From NCBI GenBank assembly GCA_003169835.1, contig PNAI01000048.1, positions 120,524 to 184,523 on the forward strand: a stretch of DNA of 64,000 nucleotides, read 5' to 3'. Every line of letters begins with the position of its first letter. Positions within the stretch are counted from its first letter, which is position 1. The stretch comes from Hyphomicrobiales bacterium (GTDB lineage: Bacteria > Pseudomonadota > Alphaproteobacteria > Rhizobiales > Xanthobacteraceae). The notes beneath the pieces are model-generated. The model had not been told where the DNA came from. It ran no database searches and saw only the letters and a list, made by a program, of their open reading frames with translations. The position numbers were made by a program, and so were the translations under genes. Positions 1 through 8,338 of the stretch are shown piece by piece.

Positions 1-1
1 G

Positions 2-268
2 CGCTTCCGTCCCATCCTGATGACGACGATGGCCGCGCTGCTGGGTGCGTTGCCATTGGTGGTCGCAACCGGTCCGGGTTCGGAGCTGCGCCGTCCGCTC
101 GGCATGACGATCATCGGCGGGCTGTTGGTGTCGCAGTTTCTGACGCTCTATACGACGCCGGTGATCTATCTGCTGCTTGACCGGTTGCACCGGCGGCTCT
201 CGGGTCCGCACGATGCGCGCAGCGTCGGCGCCGGCATCAATCTGCCGCCGCACACTGCGAGCAGGTAA
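2..268 (+). CDS. RND efflux permease, C-terminal fragment (5' truncated)
   Basis: This is the last 88 codons of an inner-membrane RND transporter; the gene begins outside the window. The frame opens with RFRPILMT and continues with [20 protein letters not shown] and [16 protein letters not shown]. These are the conserved C-terminal signature and last two membrane helices of AcrB/MdtB/MdtC-type proton antiporters. The LYTTPVIYL ending is most like the MdtB/MdtC branch. The substrate cannot be inferred from this part. It converges on the gene that starts its stop codon at 276. Confidence 0.9.
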   Translation, partial: RFRPILMTTMAALLGALPLVVATGPGSELRRPLGMTIIGGLLVSQFLTLYTTPVIYLLLDRLHRRLSGPHDARSVGAGINLPPHTASR

Positions 269-275
269 AAAGCGG

Positions 276-1286
276 CTACTGGAAAATTTCGTTGAACCGC
301 TTCTTGATCCGCGCCGATTCTTTTTCGATGTAGTCGTAATCCACCAGATTGACCTTGATGCTTTTCATGTCCGGGCTGCCCTTGGGCGCGGGCATGTCCG
401 AGCGCGCCGAATAGCCGCCCTCAGCGGGAAACAGGTTCTGCACCGGATCGCTGAGCATGAATTCGGCGAACAGCCTGGCCGCATTCGGATTGGGGCTGCC
501 CTTGACCACGGAGGTCGGTGAGGGGATCACGAATACGCCGTCCGATGGATAGAGCGTCTTGAGCGGATGGCCGGCCGCGCGGTCCTCGGCGGCATAGGAG
601 TCAAGCGAGCCGACCGCGATCAAACGCTCACCACGCTTGAGCATGTCGGAAACCTGCTGATTGCCTTGCACGATCATGACGTCGTTTTTGCGTAGCTTCT
701 CGAAATATTCCCAGCCCTTGATCTGCGACATCATCCCGACCACCGAAACCAGGAGCGAAGTGAACGATGGGTCGGGCATCACCATCTTACCCTTGTATTT
801 GGGATCGAGCAGCGCATCCCATGTCGTCGGCTCATCGGCGGCGGCGATCTTGTCGTTGCGCAAATAGAGCGTCATCAGATTGAGGCGCTGGGCGATAAAA
901 TTGCCGTTGGGATCCTTCGCGGCGTCGGGGACTTTGTCGAAATTCTTCGGCTTGAAGGGAGCGAACAGACCCTTCTTGGTCATCAAGGCTGCGGCGGCGG
1001 GATCCGATGTCGTGAGCAAGTCCACCCCCACGCGGCCGGCCTCCATCTCCTGCTGGAAGCGGCGCAGGATGGCGGAGCCGCCGGAGCGGAACATCTCGAC
1101 CTTGATGCCGTATTCCTTCTCGAACAGGTTGACGATCTTCTGGCCGGTCTCGATCGGCGTCGATGTGTACCAGACGAGCTTGCCTTCAGCTTTTGCCTTT
1201 GCGACGTCAACGGCGTCCTGTGCGCTGGCGGTGCCGGCGATTGCGGTGAGCACAACAGCGGCGAGCAAATCTCTACGCGAGTACAT
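276..1286 (-). CDS. ABC transporter substrate-binding protein, Fe3+/FutA-FbpA type
   Basis: Periplasmic solute-binding protein of 336 residues. The N-terminus MYSRRDLLAAVVLTAIAGTASA is a signal peptide whose twin arginine (residues 4-5) makes Tat export possible. The body fits family-1 binding proteins of the iron/spermidine/2-aminoethylphosphonate group (AEGKLVWYTSTP, then GVDLLTTSDPAAAALM). Start ATG at 1286 has GGAGG seven bases upstream. It is the last gene of a four-gene minus-strand set with permease, ATPase and hydrolase, so it should feed that importer. 'Iron' is only the family label: in a catabolic setting the ligand could be organic. I do not see the FbpA iron-ligand tyrosine pair clearly. 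Confidence 0.88.
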   Translation of the reverse strand: MYSRRDLLAAVVLTAIAGTASAQDAVDVAKAKAEGKLVWYTSTPIETGQKIVNLFEKEYGIKVEMFRSGGSAILRRFQQEMEAGRVGVDLLTTSDPAAAALMTKKGLFAPFKPKNFDKVPDAAKDPNGNFIAQRLNLMTLYLRNDKIAAADEPTTWDALLDPKYKGKMVMPDPSFTSLLVSVVGMMSQIKGWEYFEKLRKNDVMIVQGNQQVSDMLKRGERLIAVGSLDSYAAEDRAAGHPLKTLYPSDGVFVIPSPTSVVKGSPNPNAARLFAEFMLSDPVQNLFPAEGGYSARSDMPAPKGSPDMKSIKVNLVDYDYIEKESARIKKRFNEIFQ

Positions 1287-1314
1287 CGTATCCTCCGCTT
1301 CTTATGGAATTTTA

Positions 1315-2241
1315 TCAGTGGCCTGCGCTGCGATAGATCGGTTCGGGCTGAGTGAAAAAACTGAGCAGGATATGGTAGACCAGCATGTAATTCTTTTGGT
1401 GGAAAGAGGCGTGCGCGACGCCCGGCATCACGGCGAATTGCTTGTCGGGATTTGGGAGCAATTTGAAAAACGCGACCAGATCGTCGAATGACGCGATGCC
1501 GTCGAACTCGCCGCGCATGACGATGGTGGGCGCCTTGATCTTGGTCGGATCGACCACCGGCAGATTGTTGCACATGTCGATATAGGTGCCGTTCGGAATG
1601 GAATCGTCCAATTCGAGGATTGCGTCGGCAAAGGCCTCGATCACATTGTTGTCGGCGGTGCCGGGGTGGTCGCGTTCGAAGATCGAGCGCACGAAGGTGC
1701 GATCGATGGGGCGCCGCTTGGTCTTGGTGAATTCTGGAAGCTTCTTGCGGCGCTGCTCCAGGGTGGGGCTGCCTTCGCCGGTCCATACGTGAGCGTCGAG
1801 CGCGAGACGTTTCACGCGATCGGGATGGCTTTGGGCGAAAAGAGCTGCGCGCAGCGCGCCCGAAGAAATGCCGTACACCAGCAGAGGCCCTGTGTTGCGG
1901 GTCTTGAGAATATAGTCGGTGCCGGCGGTGAGATCGTCGGCGCCTTCCGCGATGGTCGCGTCGATACCGCGCTTTTTGTCGGAACGGCCGTAACCCTCCA
2001 TGTCCATGCACCAGGTGTCGAAACCTTGTGCCGTGAAATAATCCATTGCGCCCGGCCGCCCGGGCACCTGCAGGTCGAAGGTCGGCTGCGAGCCCATGGA
2101 CGAGCCATGGACGAACAAGATGGTGCCGGCTTTTTCCGTTCCGGCGACGGCCGGCTTTTCCCAGAGGAACAGCCGTACATCACCCTTGGTGGTCCAATGT
2201 TCCTGGCCTCGTGAGGCCGAGTGGGACAGCGGCTTGTTCAT
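1315..2241 (-). CDS. alpha/beta-fold hydrolase
   Basis: Predicted cytoplasmic serine hydrolase of 308 residues. The oxyanion-hole segment FVHGSSMG is near residue 43. The nucleophile elbow is GISSG with Ser126, an acid candidate sits in GEFDGIASFDD, and the catalytic His candidate is in GVAHASFHQ near the C-terminus. The strand order and spacing fit the esterase/lipase/C-C hydrolase superfamily; the exact substrate is not readable. It lies between the ATPase and binding-protein genes of an Fbp-like importer (29 bp and 28 bp gaps), so it probably acts on the imported compound. ATG 2241 has AGGGAG upstream. Confidence 0.85.
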   Translation of the reverse strand: MNKPLSHSASRGQEHWTTKGDVRLFLWEKPAVAGTEKAGTILFVHGSSMGSQPTFDLQVPGRPGAMDYFTAQGFDTWCMDMEGYGRSDKKRGIDATIAEGADDLTAGTDYILKTRNTGPLLVYGISSGALRAALFAQSHPDRVKRLALDAHVWTGEGSPTLEQRRKKLPEFTKTKRRPIDRTFVRSIFERDHPGTADNNVIEAFADAILELDDSIPNGTYIDMCNNLPVVDPTKIKAPTIVMRGEFDGIASFDDLVAFFKLLPNPDKQFAVMPGVAHASFHQKNYMLVYHILLSFFTQPEPIYRSAGH

Positions 2242-2272
2242 GAAGGGACTCCCTGGTGACTAATTTCGGCGT

Positions 2273-3367
2273 CTATTTTGCCGCGGAACCGCGGAACACG
2301 CTGCAATGCGAAGCATCGATCTCGATTGCGACCGGCTCGTCAACGGCGAAAACCTGCAGCGGGTGTGTCTGTACCCGAAGCGTCTGGCCGGAGTCGAGAG
2401 TGGCGTAGTACTCGCTGATATTGCCCAAGAATGTGCGCTCGCTGATTTTTGCGCGCGGGGGCGACCCGTTGCCGGGTTTGGTGAGGCGAATGTTCTCTGG
2501 GCGGATCGCAACCTCCACGTTGTCGCCGATCGACGTTCCCGTTGGAAGTGCGACATCAAGCGTTATTGCGTGGCCCAGCTCGATCTTACCGGTGCCGGAT
2601 CGCACTTCAAGCACTTTGCCGGAAACGAGATTGACCAGTCCCATGAAGTCGGCGACCAGCCGGTTGGCGGGCTTTGAATAGACTTCATACGGCGTACCGT
2701 ATTGCTGCAGCCGTCCGCCATGGATGACGGCGATGTGGTCGGAGAGTGCGAGCGCTTCGGCCTGATCATGGGTGACGTAGACGAAGGTGATGCCGGTGCG
2801 GCGCTGGAGAACTTTGAGTTCTGTGCGCATGTGTTCGCGCAGTTTGGCGTCGAGGTTGGAGAGCGGTTCGTCAAGCAGAAGAATTTCCGGCTCGACAACA
2901 AGGCTGCGCGCGAGCGCGACGCGCTGTTGCTGGCCGCCGGAGAGTTCGTTCGGGTAGCGTTCCTCGAGTCCTGTGAGATTGACCTGCGCGAGCGCCTCCG
3001 CAACTTTGCGCCGCGCCTCGGCCGCGGGAATCTTGCGCAGCTTCAAACCGAACACCACGTTTTCGAACACGGTCTTGTGCGGCCACACCGCGTAGTTCTG
3101 GAACACCATGCCCATGCCGCGGCCATCGGGCGGGACGACGCTGCCGGGCGAGGAGACTAGCCGGCCGTTGACATGAATGGTGCCCGCGTCGGGCACGATA
3201 TAGCCGGCGATGAGACGCAGCGTGGTGGTCTTGCCGCAACCGCTCGGGCCGAGCAGCGTGATGAATTGATTGTCCTTGATGTCGAGATCGAGATTGGACA
3301 CGGCGGCGAAACTTTCATCGCGCGGGCCGAAGCTCTTCGACAGATCTTTGATTGCAATGCCAGCCAT
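2273..3367 (-). CDS. ABC transporter ATP-binding protein (FbpC/PotA class)
   Basis: Cytoplasmic ATPase subunit of 364 residues. Walker A is GPSGCGKT at residues 40-47, the ABC signature is LSGGQQQRVALARS near residue 145, and Walker B is ILLLDEPLSNLDA. A C-terminal TOBE-like region (VEVAIRPENIRL) is typical of the Fe3+/polyamine/2-aminoethylphosphonate class. Its start overlaps the permease stop by one base (TAATG), indicating translational coupling. It energises import of the ligand of the binding protein at 276-1286. Confidence 0.93.
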   Translation of the reverse strand: MAGIAIKDLSKSFGPRDESFAAVSNLDLDIKDNQFITLLGPSGCGKTTTLRLIAGYIVPDAGTIHVNGRLVSSPGSVVPPDGRGMGMVFQNYAVWPHKTVFENVVFGLKLRKIPAAEARRKVAEALAQVNLTGLEERYPNELSGGQQQRVALARSLVVEPEILLLDEPLSNLDAKLREHMRTELKVLQRRTGITFVYVTHDQAEALALSDHIAVIHGGRLQQYGTPYEVYSKPANRLVADFMGLVNLVSGKVLEVRSGTGKIELGHAITLDVALPTGTSIGDNVEVAIRPENIRLTKPGNGSPPRAKISERTFLGNISEYYATLDSGQTLRVQTHPLQVFAVDEPVAIEIDASHCSVFRGSAAK

Positions 3368-5097
3368 TAGGCCGTTACCTCGCGTGCGGTGCTGGCCTTG
3401 GCAATGCCGCCGCCGAGCTTGTTGGCGACAAAGATAGCGGCGCCGATGATGACCATGTTGATGATCGAAAGCGCACCCACGCGTTCGACGGCGCCCGTTT
3501 CATAGAGGTTATAGACCGCGACCGCGAGCGTAATCGAGCTTGAGCTGAACAAGAGAATGGACGCGCTCAGTTCCTGGATCACCGGCACGAACACCAGAAG
3601 CCAGCCGGCGAACAGGCCGGGCCGGATCAGCGGCAAGGTGATCTCGCGCATGGTGGTGGCCCAGGACGCGCCGAGAATCTGGGCGCTTTCCTCAAGCGAG
3701 GGATCGATTTGTCGCAGCGAAGTGTTGGCCGCGCGCACGCCAAGCGGGATGTAGCGGCCCACGTAGGCCAACAGCAGGATCGTGAGCGTGCCATAAAGCG
3801 CGAGATGGGGGATGCGGAGCCAGAACTGAAGCAGCGCGACCGCAACCACGATGCCGGGCAAGCCAAGAGGAATAAGCGCTGCATAATCGAGCAATTTCCG
3901 GCCCGGAATGCGGGTGCGCAGATCGATCCAGCCGATCAATGCGCCCAGAAAAACCGCGATCGTGGCCGCGATGGTCGCAAGCATGAGGCTGTTGAGAATC
4001 GCACGCTGCGTGACGTTGTATTCGAACAGGATGAACTTGTAGTTCGAGAGCGTGAGCCCCTTCCAGAACGCGAGTCCCCATGATTTCGAAAATGATACCG
4101 CGATCAATGTCGAATACGGCGCGACGATCGCGACTAGGAATGCGGCCACGGCAAAACCGAACAATATCCAGCGCGCTGGGCCAAGATTGATGAGTTGCGG
4201 CCGCGCGCCCTTGCCTGCGAGCGTCACGAACGAGCGGCGCGCCAGAAACGCGCGCTGCAGATAGAGCGCGACCACAGTAATGACGATGAAAACAAGCGAG
4301 AGCGCGGAGGCAAGCCCGTATTCCGGCGGATAATCGAAAAGAGCGTAGATGCGGGTCGGCAGCGTCACGATGCGGCCGGGCAGGCCGATGATGGCTTGCG
4401 AGCCGAACAGCGCGATGGCGTTCACAAATGCGAGCAGCGTGCCGGAGAGGATCGCCGGCGCCACCAGGGGCGCGGTGATCGAGAATGCGGTGCGCAACTT
4501 GCTTGCGCCGAGGATTTGGGCGGCCTCTTCATATGAGGCGTCGACCGATTGCAGCGCGCTTGAAGCGAGCAGGTAGACGAATGGAAACGTGTGCAGCACG
4601 GTGACCAGAACGAGTCCGGTCATGGAGAAGATGTTGAAGGTCAGCCACGGTAGTCCGAAGACATCGCGCATCAGGACATTGATCAGGCCGGCGTTCGGGC
4701 TGAACAAATAAACGAAAGCGATGGCCGTCAGAAACGGCGGGGAGAGGTACGACAGGCTGACCGTGAGCTGGATCAGCGTCTTGCCGGGAACATCGCTGCG
4801 GCTCACCGCCCAGGCCAGGACAACGCCGATGATGAGGCTGAACAAGCCGGTCCAGGCGCCGAGGATCAACGAATTGAACAAGGCCTGCCGGTAGAGCCGG
4901 CCGGAAAACACCTCGCCAAATTGATCCAGGCTCAAGCCCTGTTCGCCGCGAATGCTGCCGAACAGCAGCGACAGTATCGGTAGGACCACGAGGACGATCA
5001 AACACAGGATCGCGCCTCCCATCACGAAATGTTCGAGCCGCAGCCGCTTGCGCGGCGCGCCAATTCGTATCGATCCGCTGATGGCCTCGAACGTCAT
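3367..5097 (-). CDS. ABC transporter permease, fused FbpB-type (two BPD domains)
   Basis: Inner-membrane permease of 576 residues with about 12 hydrophobic segments arranged as two tandem binding-protein-dependent transport domains. Each half carries an EAA-like loop (EEAAQILGASKLRTAF in the first, EESAQILGASWATTMREI in the second), as in FbpB of Fe3+ importers. It is the first gene of the minus-strand set permease-ATPase-hydrolase-binding protein. The 135-bp divergent gap to the DUF2848 gene must hold both promoters. The start is ATG 5097 with a G-rich run just upstream. Confidence 0.92.
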   Translation of the reverse strand: MTFEAISGSIRIGAPRKRLRLEHFVMGGAILCLIVLVVLPILSLLFGSIRGEQGLSLDQFGEVFSGRLYRQALFNSLILGAWTGLFSLIIGVVLAWAVSRSDVPGKTLIQLTVSLSYLSPPFLTAIAFVYLFSPNAGLINVLMRDVFGLPWLTFNIFSMTGLVLVTVLHTFPFVYLLASSALQSVDASYEEAAQILGASKLRTAFSITAPLVAPAILSGTLLAFVNAIALFGSQAIIGLPGRIVTLPTRIYALFDYPPEYGLASALSLVFIVITVVALYLQRAFLARRSFVTLAGKGARPQLINLGPARWILFGFAVAAFLVAIVAPYSTLIAVSFSKSWGLAFWKGLTLSNYKFILFEYNVTQRAILNSLMLATIAATIAVFLGALIGWIDLRTRIPGRKLLDYAALIPLGLPGIVVAVALLQFWLRIPHLALYGTLTILLLAYVGRYIPLGVRAANTSLRQIDPSLEESAQILGASWATTMREITLPLIRPGLFAGWLLVFVPVIQELSASILLFSSSSITLAVAVYNLYETGAVERVGALSIINMVIIGAAIFVANKLGGGIAKASTAREVTA

Positions 5098-5232
5098 TCC
5101 CCCATCCCGGCGGCGACCGCCTGTTGGTTTTCGTTGCGCTTTAAGATCGGAAATTCAGCGTGTATTGTCAAAAACTTAAGTTAGAACACCTGGCGGGTCC
5201 GGCTATTCCGCGCACATTTATGGGGAGAGATC

Positions 5233-5892
5233 GTGCCGAACGAAAGGAAGCTTGATGTCGCGGCGATTCACAGCCTGGTGGTCGCCGGTTGGACGGGCCG
5301 CAATCTGCCTGCGCTGGAAGCGCATATCAAGGAATTGGAAGCGCTCGGTGTGAAGCGGCCCAAAAGCGTTCCCATTTTCTATCGCAACGCCGCCTCGCTG
5401 CTGACAACCGGCGCTGCGATTGAGGCGGTCGGCGACAAGTCGAGCGGGGAAGTCGAATTCGTGCTGTTCGCGCTCGACGACGGAATGTGGGTCGGCGTCG
5501 GCTCCGACCACACCGACCGTAAGGCGGAGACCATCAATGTTTCTCTCTCTAAGCAGATGTGCGCCAAGCCGGTTGGGCCAAAGCTGTGGCGCTACGACGA
5601 GGTCAAGCCGCATTGGGAAAAGCTTACGCTGCGTTCGTTCGTGTCCGACGGCGGCAAGCGAAGGCTTTATCAGGAGGGGCCGGTGAGTAACATGCGATCG
5701 CCGGAGGAGCTGATCAAACTCTACACCGGCGGCGACAAGCTTAAAGCCGGCACTGCGATGTTCTGCGGCACGTTCGCGGTGCACGGCGGGTTTTCGTATG
5801 GCGGCACGTTCGAGATGGAGCTTGATGACCCGGTGCTTAGCCGCAAGCTGACGCACAGCTACAAGACCGTGTCGCTGCCGGATGAAGGGTGA
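5233..5892 (+). CDS. DUF2848 family protein
   Basis: Cytoplasmic protein of 219 residues, of the usual DUF2848 length, resembling the family in the order YRNAASLLTTG, GVGSDHTDRKAE, SKQMCAKPVGP and GTFAVHGGFSYGGTFEMELDDP. The family has no established reaction. Some members sit beside fumarylacetoacetase-like and transport genes, and the C-terminal fold is thought to be related to that group (inference). Start GTG 5233 has GGGGAGA at 5222-5228. Its neighbours are a divergent ABC operon and a downstream binding protein, suggesting a role in catabolism of an imported acid. Confidence 0.8.
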   Translation: MPNERKLDVAAIHSLVVAGWTGRNLPALEAHIKELEALGVKRPKSVPIFYRNAASLLTTGAAIEAVGDKSSGEVEFVLFALDDGMWVGVGSDHTDRKAETINVSLSKQMCAKPVGPKLWRYDEVKPHWEKLTLRSFVSDGGKRRLYQEGPVSNMRSPEELIKLYTGGDKLKAGTAMFCGTFAVHGGFSYGGTFEMELDDPVLSRKLTHSYKTVSLPDEG

Positions 5893-5929
5893 AGCGATTG
5901 TTGAATTGAAGCAGTCGCACTTTATCTTT

Positions 5930-5958
5930 CCCTCCCCACCGCTTCGCGGGGGGAGGGG
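5930..5958. repeat. GC-rich palindromic hairpin
   Basis: CCCTCCCC pairs with GGGGAGGG around an inner CCGC-TTC-GCGG hairpin. It lies between the DUF2848 gene and the next plus-strand gene. No T-run follows, so it is either an intergenic palindromic repeat or an mRNA-stabilising/attenuating stem rather than a textbook terminator. Confidence 0.6.
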
Positions 5959-5994
5959 AGTGCGCGGCGGTACCGAACAACATGAGCGAGTAAA

Positions 5995-6921
5995 ATGAAA
6001 ATCGTCATTCCCGATCTGGTGTCCAATTCGTATTTTCCTTCCATCGCGGCGGTGGAGCTCGGTTTCTTCAAGCAGGAAGGCTTGGATGTCGAACTTGAAT
6101 TGGTTTTTCCGGTCAACAAATCCTATGAGTGGCTGCGCGACGGCAAAGCGGATTTCGTCGGCGGATCAGCGCATTCCATTATTGCAGCGTTCCCCGAATG
6201 GCGCGGCGCCAAATTGCTCGGCGCACTGGCGCAAGGGATGTATTGGTTCCTGGTGATGCGCGCCGATCTCAAAGCAAAGCGCGGCGATGTTTCGATCGTG
6301 AAGGGCCGAAAAATCGGCGCCGCGCCCTGGGTCGATTACGGATTCAAACAATTGCTCAAAGACGCCGGTATCGACGAGCAGTGCGACCGCGTGGAGATCG
6401 CGCCGGTGCCAGGCGCGACCGGCGCCGGAGTGTCGTTCGGCGTCAACGCGGCGAAAGCTCTCGAGGAGGGAAAGATCGACGGCTTCTGGGCCAACGGCAT
6501 GGGTGCAGAAGTGGCGGTGCGTCGCGGCATCGGCACGGTCGTACTCGATGTGCGGCGCGGCGATGGACCGAAGGCGGCGTTTGGCTATACGTTTCCTGCG
6601 CTGGCCACGACGGCGGCTCTGTTGGAGCGGGCGCCCGAGAAGGTCGCCGCTGCGGTGCGCGCGCTGGTGAAGACGCAAGCGGCGCTAAAGGCCAACGTCA
6701 AGCTTGCAACGGATGTGGGACGCAAGTGGTTTCCGGAATTCGAGGCGTCCTTGATCGCCGACGTGGTCGCGCGCGATCTATCGTTTTACGATCCGGCCAT
6801 TTCACAGGAGACTTTTGACGCGTGCAATCGTTTCGCGCTGGCGATGGGATTGGCGAAGCGGGGCGCGCCATATGAAGACGCAGTTGCGGTGCAGTTCAAA
6901 GATTTGTGGAAGCAAACTTAA
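5995..6921 (+). CDS. NMT1/SsuA-like substrate-binding-fold protein without signal peptide
   Basis: Protein of 308 residues with the NMT1/TauA/SsuA fold pattern: AAVELGFFKQEGLDVELE at the start, then FVGGSAHSI, GRKIGAAPWVDYGFKQLL and a helical C-terminus. The first codons read MKIVIPDLVSNSYFPSI, already the first beta strand of the fold, and an in-frame TAA lies directly before the ATG. No signal peptide can therefore be gained by moving the start upstream. It either stays in the cytoplasm or relies on another export route. It follows DUF2848 by 102 bp on the same strand. Confidence 0.82.
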   Translation: MKIVIPDLVSNSYFPSIAAVELGFFKQEGLDVELELVFPVNKSYEWLRDGKADFVGGSAHSIIAAFPEWRGAKLLGALAQGMYWFLVMRADLKAKRGDVSIVKGRKIGAAPWVDYGFKQLLKDAGIDEQCDRVEIAPVPGATGAGVSFGVNAAKALEEGKIDGFWANGMGAEVAVRRGIGTVVLDVRRGDGPKAAFGYTFPALATTAALLERAPEKVAAAVRALVKTQAALKANVKLATDVGRKWFPEFEASLIADVVARDLSFYDPAISQETFDACNRFALAMGLAKRGAPYEDAVAVQFKDLWKQT

Positions 6922-6922
6922 G

Positions 6923-8329
6923 TCACTCGCTTGATCCGATCAGATCGGTGTGATCGAGCGTCGTGAGCACCCAAGTCGCGGTTTCGAACAATGGAGCGTC
7001 GCGCTCCGCACCGCCCATAAGCTGCAGGCCGAGGGGCATATTTTCGTCTGAGAGCAGGGGGAGCGTGAGCGCGGGCGTGCCAAGCAATGAGGCCGCGACG
7101 TTCATCGCCGGACTGCCGGTCGATTTGAATCCGACAGGTGCTGCGCCGGTCGCGGCGAGCGTGACGAAGGCGTCGTAGTTTTCTGCGGCCTTGGCGAAGG
7201 CCGCGCGCGCTGAGTCGCGCTGCGCGATCAGCCTAGCGTAGTCGGCCTGCGTCATCTTGTTGGCGTTGCGCAAGCGTTCTTGCGAAAGTCCGCTGAGCTT
7301 GCTCGCGTCGGTGTCGGCGTAAGTGTTGAGTGGCCAACGCCCCTCCCATTCGTTGATTTGACGCGTTATCGGCAACGCGTCGGCCATTGCGCGCTCGGCA
7401 GCTTCGATCAGGGTATCGTCGGTGCGCGCGTGGAGCGAGACGCCCGCGGTGGATAGACGTTTTTTCGCCGCGTCAAACGCATCGCGCGCGCCTTTGCTCG
7501 TGGCGCTCCAGCCGCCGGTTTCTAGCACGCCGAGACGTGCAGGTGTTTCACGGCGCGAGAAATCAACCTCGCCCGTAAGTCCTACTTTGCCCGGATCGCC
7601 GCCGGTGCGCTCGGAGATGGCGCGCGCCACGAACCATGCGTCGGCCAAGGTTGCGGCGAGCACGCCCTGCGAGCTTTGGCTCAAGTGATCGTAGGAGCCG
7701 CCGCGATTGAGTCCCCCGATGGTCGGTTTGAAACCGACGCAGCCGCAGTAGCTTGCCGGCCGCAATATAGACCCAACAACCTGCGTACCGAGCCCGGCGG
7801 GTACCATGCGCGCGCCGACCGCCGCGGCCGAGCCGCTGGAAGAGCCGCCCGGCGTGCGCGTATGGTCGTGCGGATTGCAGGTGCCCGGCCACGGTTCGCT
7901 GGCAGCGAATTCGGTGGTGGATGTCTTGCCGAGAATGATCGCGCCGGCTTCGCGCAACGCATGCACCGACGCGGAATCTCGGCCGGTCTTAAATCCCTTC
8001 CACAGCGGCGAACCCTGGCCGGTCGGCATGTCTATGGTTTCGATGATGTCTTTGATCCCGATCGGCATGCCGTCGATGGGAGAGAGCGGCTTGCCACTGC
8101 GCCAGCGTGCAGTGGCTTCGTCAGCTACGCGGCGCGCGGCCTCGATATTGAGCACAAGGAACGCGCCCACCTTCGGATCAATCTGCGTAATCGTATCGAG
8201 GCAGGAATCGAGAAACGCACGCGGCGTGGTTTTGCCGCTGGAAAAGTCTCGTGCGAGCGCCACGTAAGATCTTGGTTTGATATCTATCTGCGTGTTTCGA
8301 TTTGGCGTGGCGCGTTCGGCGATACTCAT
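6923..8329 (-). CDS. amidase (amidase-signature family)
   Basis: Hydrolase of 468 residues cleaving a carboxamide C-N bond. It shows the Ser-cisSer-Lys machinery: Lys in MPIGIKDIIET, the Gly/Ser-rich core TPGGSSSGSAAAVGARMV, and the nucleophile segment GLGTQVVGSILRPASYCG. GTQ replaces the common GTD, which also occurs in functional members. ATG 8329 was preferred over ATG 8335 because GGAG lies six bases before 8329 but touches 8335. It is the last gene of the ten-gene minus-strand run, nine bases after UbiD, and ends next to the stop of the convergent gene at 6921. Confidence 0.92.
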   Translation of the reverse strand: MSIAERATPNRNTQIDIKPRSYVALARDFSSGKTTPRAFLDSCLDTITQIDPKVGAFLVLNIEAARRVADEATARWRSGKPLSPIDGMPIGIKDIIETIDMPTGQGSPLWKGFKTGRDSASVHALREAGAIILGKTSTTEFAASEPWPGTCNPHDHTRTPGGSSSGSAAAVGARMVPAGLGTQVVGSILRPASYCGCVGFKPTIGGLNRGGSYDHLSQSSQGVLAATLADAWFVARAISERTGGDPGKVGLTGEVDFSRRETPARLGVLETGGWSATSKGARDAFDAAKKRLSTAGVSLHARTDDTLIEAAERAMADALPITRQINEWEGRWPLNTYADTDASKLSGLSQERLRNANKMTQADYARLIAQRDSARAAFAKAAENYDAFVTLAATGAAPVGFKSTGSPAMNVAASLLGTPALTLPLLSDENMPLGLQLMGGAERDAPLFETATWVLTTLDHTDLIGSSE

Positions 8330-8338
8330 GCTCATCTC

